Below, piece after piece: positions 7,412 to 16,614 of a stretch of DNA of 64,000 nucleotides (positions are counted from its first letter, which is position 1; each line of letters starts with the position of its first letter). The notes below the pieces were generated by a model, which was not told the origin of the DNA, searched no databases, and saw only the letters and a list, made by a program, of their open reading frames with translations. Made by a program: the position numbers and the translations under genes. This stretch comes from Phycisphaerae bacterium. GTDB lineage: Bacteria; Planctomycetota; Phycisphaerae; Phycisphaerales; UBA1924. The stretch is from positions 62,001-126,000 of the forward strand of contig BQMO01000009.1 in the NCBI GenBank assembly GCA_022180725.1, in the 5' to 3' direction.

Positions 7412-7931
7412 AGCGCCGGGCACGCCCGACGCCGAGCCGCAGCCGTCGAAGGCCCTGCTCTTCGACGTGGCGGGGATCGACTTCTCGGCAACGCGCGCCG
7501 ACCGCGACGCCATCGCCAAGGCCAACCCGCACCGCGGGGCCATGGCCCTGCTCGACCGCGTGGTATGGCTGAACCACGACATCACCGAAGGCGTGGGCGT
7601 GAAGCGCATCCGCGACGATGAGTTCTGGGTGCCGGGACACTTCCCGGGCAAACCGGTCTTCCCCGGCGTGCTCCAGGTGGAGACGGCGGCGCAACTGGCC
7701 TGCTATATCTACATCGTCCGCAAGACCGGCCCGGGGATCGTCTTCTTTCTTCGCATCGAGAACGCGGCATTCCGAGGCACGGTCGTTCCGGGGGACGACT
7801 TTTACATCCTGTGCAAGGAAGTGAAGGCCCAGCGGCGGCGCTTCATCTCCGATGTGCAGGGGCTGGTGAACGGCAAGACCGTGTTCGACGCGCGCATCTC
7901 GGGCATGTTCATCGAAGGTCAATCGATGTAA
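7389..7931 (+). CDS. FabZ-like 3-hydroxyacyl-ACP dehydratase (hot-dog fold)
   Basis: This 180-aa protein has both catalytic regions of the FabZ family: NPHRGAMALLDRV with the active His, and GHFPGKPVFPGVLQVETAAQ with the catalytic Glu. It should dehydrate beta-hydroxyacyl-ACP in fatty-acid elongation. It is about 30 residues longer than typical FabZ at the N-terminus, mostly a Pro/Ala-rich leader. The chosen ATG at 7389 overlaps the Hc1-like gene by 23 nt; no other in-frame Met precedes the fold closely. The absence of other fab genes nearby leaves open a specialised role such as lipid A or polyketide-like chemistry. Confidence 0.88.
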   Translation: MPVSPASEAPGTPDAEPQPSKALLFDVAGIDFSATRADRDAIAKANPHRGAMALLDRVVWLNHDITEGVGVKRIRDDEFWVPGHFPGKPVFPGVLQVETAAQLACYIYIVRKTGPGIVFFLRIENAAFRGTVVPGDDFYILCKEVKAQRRRFISDVQGLVNGKTVFDARISGMFIEGQSM

Positions 7932-7943
7932 TCCATCGGCACG

Positions 7944-8948
7944 ATGACCACGCCCTCCCCGCTCATCTTTCGGCCCATCCTGCTCGACAAGGTCTGGGGG
8001 GGCGACCGCCTGGCACGCTTCGGCAAGGCCGTGGCCCCCGGGGCCAAAGTCGGTGAATCCTGGGAACTGGCGGACCTGGGCGCCACGGCCGCGAGCGGGG
8101 CCGGGGGTGGCGCGCAGCGCTCGATCATCGCCAACGGACCTTTCGCGGGGCGCACGCTGCACGACGCGATGGAGGCCTGGGGCGCGGCGATGCTCGGGCG
8201 CGCGGCGAAATCACCTGCGGGCGAGTTCCCCTTGCTGGTGAAGTTTCTTGACGCGCGGGAGAACCTTTCGGTGCAGGTGCACCCCAGCCCGGCGTACGCC
8301 GCGGCTCACCCGGGCGCGCACCTCAAAACCGAGTGCTGGTACATCCTGCACGCCGAGCCGGGGAGCGTGCTCTACAAGGGCGTGAAGCGCGGCGTGACGC
8401 GCGACGCGTTCGCGGCGCACATCGCCTCGGGCTCGGTGGTGAACGACCTGGTCGCGGTGCCCGCCGTGCCGGGCGAGGTGCACGCGCTGCCCAGCGGCAC
8501 GTGCCACGCGCTGGGCGCGGGCGTGCTCGTGGCCGAGGTGCAAACGCCCAGCGACACCACCTTCCGCGTCTTTGACTGGGGGCGCACCGGGCGAGCGCTG
8601 CACGTGGAAGAGAGCCTGGCGTGCATCGAGTTCGGCCCAGCGCCGGAGGCAGTGAAACTGCGTTCGGGCGGCGCGGGCTTCGGGTCGGCGCTCACCACGG
8701 ACTACTTCACCCTGCGCCATCTGTCATTGGGGAATGACGACGAACGACCGATATCTCCGGGCGGGGCCATGGCGGTGGTCTTGGTGCTGGGCGGGGCGGG
8801 GTCGCTCTACAGCGACGCCGGGGCGTTCGCGCCGGTGGACCTTCGCGTGGGGATGACGGTGCTCGTGCCGGCGGGTGTGGCGGGCGAGGCGCAGGTGTCG
8901 GCGGGGGAACTGAGGCGCGTGGAATGTCTGGTTGCCACCGTGCCGTAG
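7944..8948 (+). CDS. manA: Mannose-6-phosphate isomerase, class I
   Basis: The enzyme interconverts mannose 6-phosphate and fructose 6-phosphate and needs Zn. The 334-aa product shows DKVWGGDRL and ESWELADL near the start, the metal ligands in LSVQVHPSPAYA and KTECWYIL, and the C-terminal signature SGTCHALGAGVLVAEVQ followed by FRVFDWGR. It is of the short bacterial type. It starts 12 nt after the FabZ-like gene and is probably the last gene of the unit, since a hairpin lies downstream at 9148-9179. It likely supplies mannose for glycan precursors. Confidence 0.93.
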   Translation: MTTPSPLIFRPILLDKVWGGDRLARFGKAVAPGAKVGESWELADLGATAASGAGGGAQRSIIANGPFAGRTLHDAMEAWGAAMLGRAAKSPAGEFPLLVKFLDARENLSVQVHPSPAYAAAHPGAHLKTECWYILHAEPGSVLYKGVKRGVTRDAFAAHIASGSVVNDLVAVPAVPGEVHALPSGTCHALGAGVLVAEVQTPSDTTFRVFDWGRTGRALHVEESLACIEFGPAPEAVKLRSGGAGFGSALTTDYFTLRHLSLGNDDERPISPGGAMAVVLVLGGAGSLYSDAGAFAPVDLRVGMTVLVPAGVAGEAQVSAGELRRVECLVATVP

Positions 8949-9027
8949 TCTTCGGGCGTGATGTTCCATCTCAAATCGGGAACCGCCCCGGAGCGGCCGC
9001 GTAGAGAAAGCGTCCGTGTTCGAAGGT

Positions 9028-9041
9028 GGGCCGATCGGCCC
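9028..9041. repeat. 14-bp perfect palindrome
   Basis: GGGCCGATCGGCCC is a perfect inverted repeat in the 269-nt spacer between manA and the aminotransferase gene. It may be an operator or simply a GC-rich chance palindrome; nothing else supports a role. Confidence 0.3.
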
Positions 9042-9147
9042 GCGACCGTGAAGGAAGCCATGCGAACGACGATGGCCCCGTGCCCTGCACGGCGGACGTC
9101 GCGTTGACGGTGCACGCCGAGGGGAGTCATACGGAGGACGGGAGTGC

Positions 9148-9179
9148 GGGCCTGGGGACTCGAGAGGGGACCCAGGCTC
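9148..9179 (+). terminator. Putative terminator after manA
   Basis: GCCTGGG at 9150-9156 pairs with CCCAGGC at 9171-9177, extendable by two outer pairs. It is followed by a T-rich run (CCTTTCGTTTTG). The loop is 14 nt, which makes it weaker than a classical terminator. Confidence 0.4.
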
Positions 9180-9205
9180 CTTTCGTTTTGCGACCTCGCC
9201 AGCGC

Positions 9206-9211
9206 TATCTT
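9206..9211 (+). promoter_or_regulatory. Putative -10 hexamer TATCTT for the aminotransferase gene
   Basis: TATCTT ends 6 nt before the ATG at 9218. The -35 region is T-rich (TTTCGTT at 9181-9187) but not a good match, and no ribosome site is present. Confidence 0.35.
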
Positions 9212-9217
9212 CGGTGC

Positions 9218-10198
9218 ATGGCGACGGTCTTTATCGACGGGGTGTTCGTGGGGCGCGACGAGGCGCGGGTCTCGGCCTTCGACGCCGGGCTTCAGCATGG
9301 CGTGGGATTGTTCGAGACCCTGCTGGCGCTGCGCGGGCCGGAGGGCGCCCGCGTCCTGCACCTGCACGAGCACGTGGAACGATTACGCGCGTCGGCGGTG
9401 GCCCTGGGGCTGTCGGAGTCGCTGCGCGGCCCGGCGCTCGAGGAAGCCGTGCGACGAACGGCGGCCAAAGCGTTCGAGGACCACGCGGGAATCGATCGGC
9501 TCCGCGTTCGGCTGACGATCACCGGGGGGGACTTGAACATGCTGGCGCGGGGGGAGGCCTCGCACGGCACGCCCGGCGTGCTGGTGGTGGCGCAGCCCGC
9601 GACGGCGTACCCACCGGCCATGTTCGCGCAGGGCGTGCTCGCGACAATCGCCGACCTTCGCGCCAATCCGTTCGACCCGACGCAAGGGCACAAGACGCTG
9701 AACTACTGGGCACGGCTGCGCGACCTCCAGGCGGCCGGGGCCAAGGGCGCCGCCGAGGCGCTCGTCTTCTCGATCACTAACCACCTCGTCGGCGGGTGCG
9801 TGAGCAACGCGTTCGTGGTGCGCGATGGCGTGCTGCTGACCCCGATCGCCCGGGGGGAAGAGGACGCCCTGGCCTCGGGCGAGCGAGGCGACGAGGGCGA
9901 CGCACCCACGCCACGGAAGGTCGGCGCGGTGCTCCCCAGCCCGTGCCTGCCGGGCATCGTTCGGCGGTGGGTCATGGACTGGGCACTGGCCGAGGGGATC
10001 GAGTGCCGACGGCGGATGGTGACGCTGGATGATGTGCTCCGGGGCGAGGACCTGTTCCTGACGAACTCGTCGTGGGGCGTGCTGCCGGTGGTACGAGTGG
10101 AGGCGGAACGAATCGCGGGCGGCTCGCCGGGGCCGATCGCGACGCGGCTGGTTTCGGCGTGGGCGGACTTGACCGGCGTGCCGAAGGCGGATCAATAG
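9218..10198 (+). CDS. Class IV PLP-dependent aminotransferase (BCAT / ADC lyase / D-amino-acid transaminase family)
   Basis: The 326-aa product has the fold-type IV landmarks: FDAGLQHGVGLFET near the N-terminus, the PLP lysine in GHKTLNYW (Lys159), and the cofactor-phosphate region LPGIVRRWVMDWA. Members transaminate branched-chain or D-amino acids or convert aminodeoxychorismate to p-aminobenzoate, and the exact reaction cannot be settled here. An unusual acidic insert of about 25 residues (EEDALASGERGDEGD...) lies just before the LPGI motif and probably forms a surface loop. The ATG at 9218 gives the normal family start (MATVFIDGVFV) and follows a TATCTT hexamer. Confidence 0.85.
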   Translation: MATVFIDGVFVGRDEARVSAFDAGLQHGVGLFETLLALRGPEGARVLHLHEHVERLRASAVALGLSESLRGPALEEAVRRTAAKAFEDHAGIDRLRVRLTITGGDLNMLARGEASHGTPGVLVVAQPATAYPPAMFAQGVLATIADLRANPFDPTQGHKTLNYWARLRDLQAAGAKGAAEALVFSITNHLVGGCVSNAFVVRDGVLLTPIARGEEDALASGERGDEGDAPTPRKVGAVLPSPCLPGIVRRWVMDWALAEGIECRRRMVTLDDVLRGEDLFLTNSSWGVLPVVRVEAERIAGGSPGPIATRLVSAWADLTGVPKADQ

Positions 10199-10237
10199 AG
10201 ACTCCGCCCAGACACCCTCGATCCCAAGGAAAAGATC

Positions 10238-11401
10238 ATGCAGGATTCGCCCGAGGTCGCCGTCGTACAACCCCCCGCCCCCTCGTTCTATGAGCAAGCG
10301 GGGTCGTGGCTGGGGGAGGCGGTGCCGTATCTCGGGTCACACCGGCTTCTGGGCAACACGCTGGCCGCCTGGGTCGTGGCGGCGGCGGCGGTCACGGTGC
10401 TCTTTCTGCTCCTGTCCGCGATCCGCGGGGTGCTGCTGGTTCGGGCCAAGGCGTTGCTGGAGCGTCGCCCCACACCGGCGTGGGACCTGGTGCTGCGCCT
10501 GGTCATGAAAACCAGCGTGCTGATCATCGCGGCGGGGGCGATCACGGGCGGAGTGCGCGGGCTCGACCTGCCCGGCGTGCTCGACCGCGCCACGAGCATC
10601 GCGGTGATCGTGCTCGTCGGGTTGCAGGCGGCGATCTGGGCGACGGTGGTCGTGGACTGGGCCTTGGTGCTGGTGCTGAGCAAGCACGCGAAGACAACGA
10701 CCCAGGCCGCCGAGACGACCCTGAAGGCCTCGATGGCGGCGGTGCGGTTCCTCGCACTCCTGGCGGTCTACTCGCTCGTCACGCTCATCGCGCTGGACAA
10801 CCTCGGGGTCGACGTGACGGCCTTGATCACGGGCATGGGCATCGGGGGCATCGCCGTCGCCTTGGCGGCGCAGCGCATCCTGGGCGACGTCTTCGGGTCG
10901 CTCTCGATCACCTTCGACAAGCCCTTCGAGGTGGGCGATTTCATCGTCGTGGGCGATTTCCGCGGCACGGTCGAGACCATCGGCATCAAGACCACGCGGC
11001 TGAGGGCGCTCTCGGGCGAGCAGGTCGTGCTGGCCAACTCCGACCTGCTCGCCAGCCGCATCCAGAACTTCAAGCGGATGACCGAGCGCCGGTGCGTGTT
11101 CGCCATCGGGGTGACGTACCAGACGCCGTTGGAGAAAGTGGCGGCGATCCCCGGGCTGATCCGCGAGGCCATCGAGAGCCAGCCCAACACGCGGTTCGAT
11201 CGGGCGCACTTCCAGAAGTTCGGGGCGTCATCCCTGGACTACGAGGCGGTGTACTTCATGAAGGTGCCGGACTACAACGCGTACATGGACACGCAGCAGC
11301 GGGTGAACCTGATCCTCGCCGAGCGCCTGCGCGACATGGGCGTGGACTTCGCCTATCCGACGCAGACGCTGTACGTGGTCAAGCAAGACGCTGCGTCATG
11401 A
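10238..11401 (+). CDS. Small-conductance mechanosensitive channel (MscS family)
   Basis: MscS channels open on membrane tension and release solutes under hypo-osmotic shock. This 387-aa protein has four likely membrane helices: about residues 45-65, 85-105, 115-140 and 165-190. The pore helix region (LITGMGIGGIAVALAAQ) and the beta-domain junction (FDKPFEVGDFIVVGDFRG) match the family. The cytosolic C-terminal vestibule follows. A ribosome site (AAGGA) precedes ATG 10238. It follows the aminotransferase by 39 nt and converges with the next gene. Confidence 0.92.
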   Translation: MQDSPEVAVVQPPAPSFYEQAGSWLGEAVPYLGSHRLLGNTLAAWVVAAAAVTVLFLLLSAIRGVLLVRAKALLERRPTPAWDLVLRLVMKTSVLIIAAGAITGGVRGLDLPGVLDRATSIAVIVLVGLQAAIWATVVVDWALVLVLSKHAKTTTQAAETTLKASMAAVRFLALLAVYSLVTLIALDNLGVDVTALITGMGIGGIAVALAAQRILGDVFGSLSITFDKPFEVGDFIVVGDFRGTVETIGIKTTRLRALSGEQVVLANSDLLASRIQNFKRMTERRCVFAIGVTYQTPLEKVAAIPGLIREAIESQPNTRFDRAHFQKFGASSLDYEAVYFMKVPDYNAYMDTQQRVNLILAERLRDMGVDFAYPTQTLYVVKQDAAS

Positions 11402-11416
11402 CGAACGTGATGTGTG

Positions 11417-11854
11417 TCATCGCCCACCAACGACAACGGCGAGAACAAGGAACGCGCCCTGCACGCCCGCGGAGACGGCCAGGCAGGCGGCGAGCATGGT
11501 CCACCCGCTGGGGCGACGAACGCGCGGGGCACGGGTGTAGTACGCCGGCAGCGCGATGCACGTCACCAGGGCGATCAGCACGGGCGTGAGCGTGAGCGCC
11601 CAGGCGAGTTCGGCGAGCCACTTGAAGGCGCGGGGCAGCAAGGCCCCGGCCACATGGGCCGCGAGCACCACCGCCGACACCAGGCCGGGGATGGCGATGG
11701 TTTCGAGGAGATACCGACGCCAGCCTGGCCAGGGGATGATGGAGCGTTCGATGAGTTCGGACCACGCCTCGCCGCACTCCGGGCAGGTGACGGGCTGCCC
11801 GTCGGCCTTCCAGATGCCGGCGAGGTCGTAGTTGCAGCGGATGCAGGTGGGCAC
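11417..11854 (-). CDS. Zinc-ribbon membrane protein (CxxCxYDL type)
   Basis: This 145-aa protein starts with a four-Cys ribbon, CIRCNYDLAGI with PVTCPECG, likely to bind Zn. Four hydrophobic segments follow and should span the membrane. The GTG at 11854 is preceded by GAGG and lies 2 nt after the stop of the upstream gene, so the two are probably coupled. A related ribbon (CPKCRYDLRG, then RCPECG) ends the membrane protein at 51025-51777. Function is unknown; a redox, metal or chaperone role would be speculation. Confidence 0.7.
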   Translation of the reverse strand: MPTCIRCNYDLAGIWKADGQPVTCPECGEAWSELIERSIIPWPGWRRYLLETIAIPGLVSAVVLAAHVAGALLPRAFKWLAELAWALTLTPVLIALVTCIALPAYYTRAPRVRRPSGWTMLAACLAVSAGVQGAFLVLAVVVGGR

Positions 11855-11856
11855 GG

Positions 11857-12150
11857 CTAGGCCTCGGGGGAATCGGGGCGCGGCGCGACCACGCGGACGT
11901 TTCGCCGTCCGTCGAGCGGGCCGTTGGGACGTTGGGCGGCGGAGAAGGCACGGGCCAGGCCACGCCCGACCAGCCACGCCGCGCCCACGACGAGCGCCAG
12001 GACCACGAGGGGCACGAAGAGAACAACCGCGAGCAGCACGGCCACCATCAGGATGAGCCGAGCGGCGACGCGGGCGATCCATGACGGACGCGACGAAGAC
12101 CACGCGGCGGCGTGCCGGCTCCAGGTGTGGACGTGGACCGTACGGAGCAT
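11857..12150 (-). CDS. Small membrane protein, unknown
   Basis: The 97-aa product has a basic N-terminal part (~27 residues), one long hydrophobic stretch (LILMVAVLLAVVLFVPLVVL onward, long enough for one or two helices), and a hydrophilic Arg/Pro-rich tail. No family is recognised. It is the first gene of a two-gene unit with the zinc-ribbon protein. The ATG at 12150 lacks a strong ribosome site. Confidence 0.5.
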   Translation of the reverse strand: MLRTVHVHTWSRHAAAWSSSRPSWIARVAARLILMVAVLLAVVLFVPLVVLALVVGAAWLVGRGLARAFSAAQRPNGPLDGRRNVRVVAPRPDSPEA

Positions 12151-12206
12151 GAAGAATGATACGGAATCTGTCCCGCCGTCGTTCGTGATCCGCGCGCAGA
12201 ATGCAT

Positions 12207-12236
12207 CCCGCCGAGCGTGTGTGAGCGCTCGGCGGG
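12207..12236. terminator. Perfect 11-bp hairpin, putative terminator
   Basis: CCCGCCGAGCG at 12207-12217 pairs perfectly with 12226-12236 around an 8-nt loop. It lies between two minus-strand units, downstream of the 56-aa gene. There is no U-tract on either side, so it may act as a hairpin-only terminator or an RNA 3' end. Confidence 0.5.
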
Positions 12237-12291
12237 TGAAGGAGTGTCGCCCGGACGTCCTATCTGGGCGTGCGATGTGTTCGAGTTGAAA

Positions 12292-12462
12292 TCAGACAGC
12301 CTGGCGGCGGCCGGTGAGGCAGCAGGCCAGCCCCAGCCCCGCGAGCAGCACCGGCCCGGCGAGCAGGCCGGGGTTCACGACCGTGCCGGCCGACCCCGCG
12401 GCCAGCGCAGCGACGGGGAGGGCGGCGATCGTGGCGACGGCGGCGAGCAGGCGGTTCTTCAT
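12292..12462 (-). CDS. Small exported or membrane protein, 56 aa
   Basis: The peptide begins MKNRLLAAVATIAALPVAALAAG, a typical signal sequence or N-terminal helix. A second hydrophobic stretch follows (GLLAGPVLLAGLGLACCL) and the protein ends in basic residues (TGRRQAV). That end resembles a membrane anchor with a cytosolic Arg stop, similar in layout to short PEP-CTERM-like tails but without a PEP motif. AAGGA lies 6 nt before the ATG. The 215 nt upstream to dnaE hold no other gene; they carry a TACGCT hexamer (12643-12648) that may be the dnaE promoter. Confidence 0.55.
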   Translation of the reverse strand: MKNRLLAAVATIAALPVAALAAGSAGTVVNPGLLAGPVLLAGLGLACCLTGRRQAV

Positions 12463-12677
12463 GGCGTCCTTTCCGTGTCTTCGTGTGTCGCATGACCGAC
12501 GGCGTGCGTCGGCACCGCAACTCTGCCACGCGGATACGGCGTTCACCAGTGAACCGGGGTCGCGGGCGCCGTCGGGGCGTCGGCCGTGACGACGGTGAGG
12601 CCTGCGCGGGCGGGCGTGTCACTTTCCCGGACCTTCCGCGGCTACGCTGAGGGCGAACCCTTCCTGATCGAGGCCCG

Positions 12678-15600
12678 ATGCCCTTCACGCGACGCCATCC
12701 CGGTGAGTTCGTGCACCTTCACCTGCACACGGAGTACTCGCTGCTCGACGGCGGGAACCAGGTGGAGAAGTTGGTGGCCCGCGTGGCCGAGTTGGGGATG
12801 AAGGCGGTCGCCATCACCGATCACGGCAACCTTTTTGGAGCGGTGGCGGTCTACCAGGCCTGCAAGGACAAGGGTCTCAGGCCGATCCTGGGCGTCGAGG
12901 CGTATGTCACCCCGCCGGGCAAGCCGCGGAGCGACCGGACGTACAGCGGGGGCGGCGAGGGCGGGTATCACCTGGTTCTGCTCGCCGAGACGCTGGAGGG
13001 CTGGAACAACCTGCTGGTGTTGTGCAGCGAGGCGTACCTCACGGGGTTCTACTACAAGCCTCGCATCGATCGGGAGTTGCTGGAGCAGCACTCGACGGGC
13101 CTCATCGCCATCAACGGGCACCTGGGCAGCGAGATCGGGGATCATCTGCTCGCCTACAGCCGCAGCGGGGACGGCAAGTACTGGGATGCGGCGTTGGAGA
13201 GCGCGCGGTGGCACGCGAGAGTTTTCGGGCCGAATGATCGCGGGCAGCCGCGGTTCTACCTGGAACTCCAGCACCACGTGCCAGAGCAGAACGCGATCAA
13301 CCCGCTGACGATCCGGATGGCGCGGGAACTGGGCGTGCCGCTGGTGTGCGACAACGACGCGCACTTCCTGTTGGACACCGACCACGACGCGCACGACACG
13401 CTGATCTGCATCAGCACGGCGAAGAACAAGAACGACGACAACCGCCTGCGGTACCCGCGCGAGGTGTACGTGAAGTCGCCGCGGGAAATGGAGGATCTCT
13501 TCGAGCCGTACGGCGAGGCCGGGGCCGAGGCGCTCGACCACACGGTGGACATCGCGGCCCGATGCGCCTTCGACCTGCCCCTGGGGCAGAGCCACGCCCC
13601 GGCCATCCGCATCGCCGTGCCCGACCCGGCCACGCTGCCGGCGTGGGACGATCCGGCGTTCGGGGGCGACCTCTCGGCGTGGTACGCGGCGTACTGCGCG
13701 CGGTTCGAGATCGCGCCGTTCACCTCGCCCCCCACGCCCGACGAGGCCCATGCTTCGAAGCGCGCCGGCGACGAGGCCCTGCGCCTCCTGGCCGAGGCGG
13801 GATTTCGCTGGCGCTACGGCCGCGCGCCCACGCGCGACGCGGGCGACGAACTCTCGGCCCGGTTGTACCGGGAACTGACCATCCTCGCCGACAAGAACAT
13901 CTCCGCGTACTTCCTGATCGTGTGGGATTTCGTGAACTGGGGGCGTCAGCGCGGCATCCCCTCCAACGCGCGCGGCTCGGGCGTAGGCACCATGGTCGGG
14001 TACGTCCTGGGCCTGAGCAACGCGTGCCCGGTGAAGTACGGCCTGCTCTTCGAACGCTTTACCGACCCCGACCGGGCCGAATACCCCGATATCGATATCG
14101 ATCTGTGCCAGGACGGGCGCGGGGCCGTCATCGACTACGTGCGGCGCAAGTACGGGCACGTGGCCCAGATCATCACCTTCGGCACGCTCAAGGCGCGGGC
14201 GGCCATCCGTGATGTTGGGCGCGTGCTGGGCGTCTCGCTGCAGGACGTCGACCGCATCGCCAAACTCGTGCCCGAGCAGTTGAACATCACGCTCGACGAG
14301 GCGCTCGAACAGGAACCCGAACTCCGCAAGGTGCGCGACAGCGACCCGCGGTACCGCCAGTTGCTCGATACGGCGAGGCAGTTGGAAGGGCACACCCGCA
14401 ACGCGGGCGTCCACGCCGCGGGCGTCATCGTCGCCACGCGGCCCCTGCGCGAGATCGTCCCGCTCTACAAGCAGCCCGGAACACCCGACGGCGAAGTCAT
14501 CACGCAGTGGGACGGCCCGACGTGCGAAAAGGTCGGGCTGCTCAAGATGGACTTCCTCGGGCTGCGCACCATCTCCGTCGTCGAACGGGCCAAGAAACTC
14601 ATCCGCGAGGGGTTGCCCGAGGCGGACCTCTGGCGGGCCGTGGGACGGGAGAAGGAACTTGAAGGCGACGCCCCGCGCGGCCCGCACCCGCTCGACCTCG
14701 ACCGGCTCACGTACGACGACCAGCGCGTCTTCGAACTCTTCCGCCGGGGCGAGACCACGGGCGTCTTCCAGTTCGAATCCGGCGGGATGCGCCGGCTGCT
14801 CACCGAGATGAAGCCCGACCGTCTTGAAGACCTCATCGCCGCCAACGCCCTCTTCCGCCCCGGGCCGATGGACCTCATCCCCGACTACAACCGCCGCAAG
14901 CACGGCACCGAGCCCGTGCCCACGGTTCACGAGATCGTCGACCGCTACACCGCCGAGACGTACGGCGTGATGGTCTACCAGGAACAGGTCATGCAGATCG
15001 TGCACGGCCTGGGCGGGATCAAACTCCGCGACGCCTACACCCTCATCAAGAACATCAGCAAGAAGAAGCACGACAAGATCGACAAGGAACGTCCCAAGTT
15101 CATCGAGGGCGCGCAGAAGCAGGGCCTCTCCAAGGCCCAGGCCGAGGGGCTGTTCGAACTCATCCTCAAGTTCGCCGGGTACGGGTTCAACAAGTCGCAC
15201 AGTTCCGGGTACGCCATCGTCGCGTACCAGACAGCGTATTTGAAGACCTACTTCCCCAACCAGTACATGGCCGCGTTCCTCACGTACGAATCCCAGGCCG
15301 GGAAAGCCAGCGACTGGATTCCATACCTCGAAGACTGCAAGCGGACGCGGTTCATCGACCCGGTGACAGGTCGCACTCTCCGCACCGGCGTTGAGGTTCG
15401 CCCGCCCGACATCAACGTGTCGGACACGGACTTCACGGTGGTGTTGGACGAAACTTCAACGGCGGGATTGCGGGCCCACGCGGGGCACCTGCGGTTCGGG
15501 TTGCGGGCGATCAAGGGTGCGGGCGAGAAGGCGGCGGCGGCGATCATCGCCGAGCGCAACGCCCGCGGGCCTTTCGCCAGCCTCTTCGACTTCTGCGAAC

Positions 15601-16580
15601 GCATGCCCCCGGGCGTGGTAAACAAGGGCACACTCGAAGCACTCATCAAGGCGGGGACATTCGATCGCCTGCACGGACGAGATCAGCGGGCGGCCATGGT
15701 CGCCACCATCGAACAGGCACTGTCGGCGGGATCGAAACTGGCGGCGGACCGCGCCGCGGGGCAAGGGGGCCTCTTCATGGGTGGCGGCGCGACGCCCGCG
15801 AAGCCCGCCGCCATCCCCCTCGCGCGCGTCGCGCCGTGGCCCGAGGGCGAGACGCTACGACAGGAGAAGGACACGCTCGGCTTCTACGTGAGCAGCCACC
15901 CGCTCGAGCGCCAGCGTGCGTGGGGACAGGCCTTTGCGACCACCACGGCGGGGTCGGTCAAGGACCTCCCGCAGGACACGCGCGTGGTGCTCTTTGTGCT
16001 CGTGCAGTCGGTTCGGACCATCCTGACCAAAACCGGCAAGGCCGCCGGGCAGCGCATGGGCATTGTCACCGTCGAAGACCTCACCGGCACGTGCGAGGTG
16101 GTGTTGTTCACCGAGAACTTCGCGAAGTACGGGCACCTGGCCCAGCCCGACCAGGCCGTGTTCGTGCTCGGCCGGATGGACCACAAACGCGGCGAGCCGC
16201 AGGTGATCGTGGATCAACTGGTTCCGGCCGACGGCGTGCCGTACGTGAGCGGCAAACTCCGCCTGTTCGTGGACGAACAACGCCTCAACGGTGGCGCGAG
16301 CGAAGCGCTCACCCGCGTTGCGGGCATGATCACTTCCGTCCCGGCGGCCATCGCGGGCGACGACGCCCCGCCGCAGTTCGGTGTCGAGGTCGTCGTCGGG
16401 ACGGAACGCTCCGTGGCGGTGCTCGCGGCCGACCCGCGCCTGCGCATCACGCTCGCGCCCGGCCTGGTGGGTGAGATCGAGGCCGCCCTCGGCTCGGGCA
16501 TGGTCAAGGTGGCCGGGGTGGCGATGGAATCGGCGGACAAGCCACGCTGGAAATCCCGCCGAGGGTCTGACGACGAGTAA
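12678..16580 (+). CDS. dnaE: DNA polymerase III alpha subunit
   Basis: This 1300-aa protein is the replicative polymerase subunit. It opens with the PHP domain (FVHLHLHTEYSLLDG). The palm carries the acidic motif PDIDID near residues 470-475, and the third acidic region is KMDFLGLRTI. The GFNKSHSSGYA fingers region is intact. A helix-hairpin-helix (AIKGAGEKAAAAI) follows, then an OB fold (KAAGQRMGIVTVEDLTGTCE). Length is slightly above the usual ~1160 aa, owing to extra sequence in the PHP/palm junction around residues 310-390. The PHP metal ligands look largely present, so residual phosphoesterase activity is possible. A TACGCT hexamer 29 nt upstream suggests a short leader containing GAGG. 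Confidence 0.97.
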   Translation: MPFTRRHPGEFVHLHLHTEYSLLDGGNQVEKLVARVAELGMKAVAITDHGNLFGAVAVYQACKDKGLRPILGVEAYVTPPGKPRSDRTYSGGGEGGYHLVLLAETLEGWNNLLVLCSEAYLTGFYYKPRIDRELLEQHSTGLIAINGHLGSEIGDHLLAYSRSGDGKYWDAALESARWHARVFGPNDRGQPRFYLELQHHVPEQNAINPLTIRMARELGVPLVCDNDAHFLLDTDHDAHDTLICISTAKNKNDDNRLRYPREVYVKSPREMEDLFEPYGEAGAEALDHTVDIAARCAFDLPLGQSHAPAIRIAVPDPATLPAWDDPAFGGDLSAWYAAYCARFEIAPFTSPPTPDEAHASKRAGDEALRLLAEAGFRWRYGRAPTRDAGDELSARLYRELTILADKNISAYFLIVWDFVNWGRQRGIPSNARGSGVGTMVGYVLGLSNACPVKYGLLFERFTDPDRAEYPDIDIDLCQDGRGAVIDYVRRKYGHVAQIITFGTLKARAAIRDVGRVLGVSLQDVDRIAKLVPEQLNITLDEALEQEPELRKVRDSDPRYRQLLDTARQLEGHTRNAGVHAAGVIVATRPLREIVPLYKQPGTPDGEVITQWDGPTCEKVGLLKMDFLGLRTISVVERAKKLIREGLPEADLWRAVGREKELEGDAPRGPHPLDLDRLTYDDQRVFELFRRGETTGVFQFESGGMRRLLTEMKPDRLEDLIAANALFRPGPMDLIPDYNRRKHGTEPVPTVHEIVDRYTAETYGVMVYQEQVMQIVHGLGGIKLRDAYTLIKNISKKKHDKIDKERPKFIEGAQKQGLSKAQAEGLFELILKFAGYGFNKSHSSGYAIVAYQTAYLKTYFPNQYMAAFLTYESQAGKASDWIPYLEDCKRTRFIDPVTGRTLRTGVEVRPPDINVSDTDFTVVLDETSTAGLRAHAGHLRFGLRAIKGAGEKAAAAIIAERNARGPFASLFDFCERMPPGVVNKGTLEALIKAGTFDRLHGRDQRAAMVATIEQALSAGSKLAADRAAGQGGLFMGGGATPAKPAAIPLARVAPWPEGETLRQEKDTLGFYVSSHPLERQRAWGQAFATTTAGSVKDLPQDTRVVLFVLVQSVRTILTKTGKAAGQRMGIVTVEDLTGTCEVVLFTENFAKYGHLAQPDQAVFVLGRMDHKRGEPQVIVDQLVPADGVPYVSGKLRLFVDEQRLNGGASEALTRVAGMITSVPAAIAGDDAPPQFGVEVVVGTERSVAVLAADPRLRITLAPGLVGEIEAALGSGMVKVAGVAMESADKPRWKSRRGSDDE

Positions 16581-16614
16581 CCGCGGCCCGAGCGCCGCCC
16601 GGAGCACTTCGACG

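Noticed and set aside
11379-12026. A 215-codon minus-strand frame overlapping the zinc-ribbon and small membrane genes
   Set aside because: The overlapping frames show a four-Cys ribbon and membrane helices with coupled start and stop; this one is Pro/Arg/Ser-rich noise.
12642-15200. A long open frame antisense to dnaE (about 850 codons)
   Set aside because: It mirrors the high-GC codon pattern of dnaE, which is unmistakable on the other strand; the translation shows no domain and is biased in His, Val, Arg and Asp as expected for an antisense shadow.
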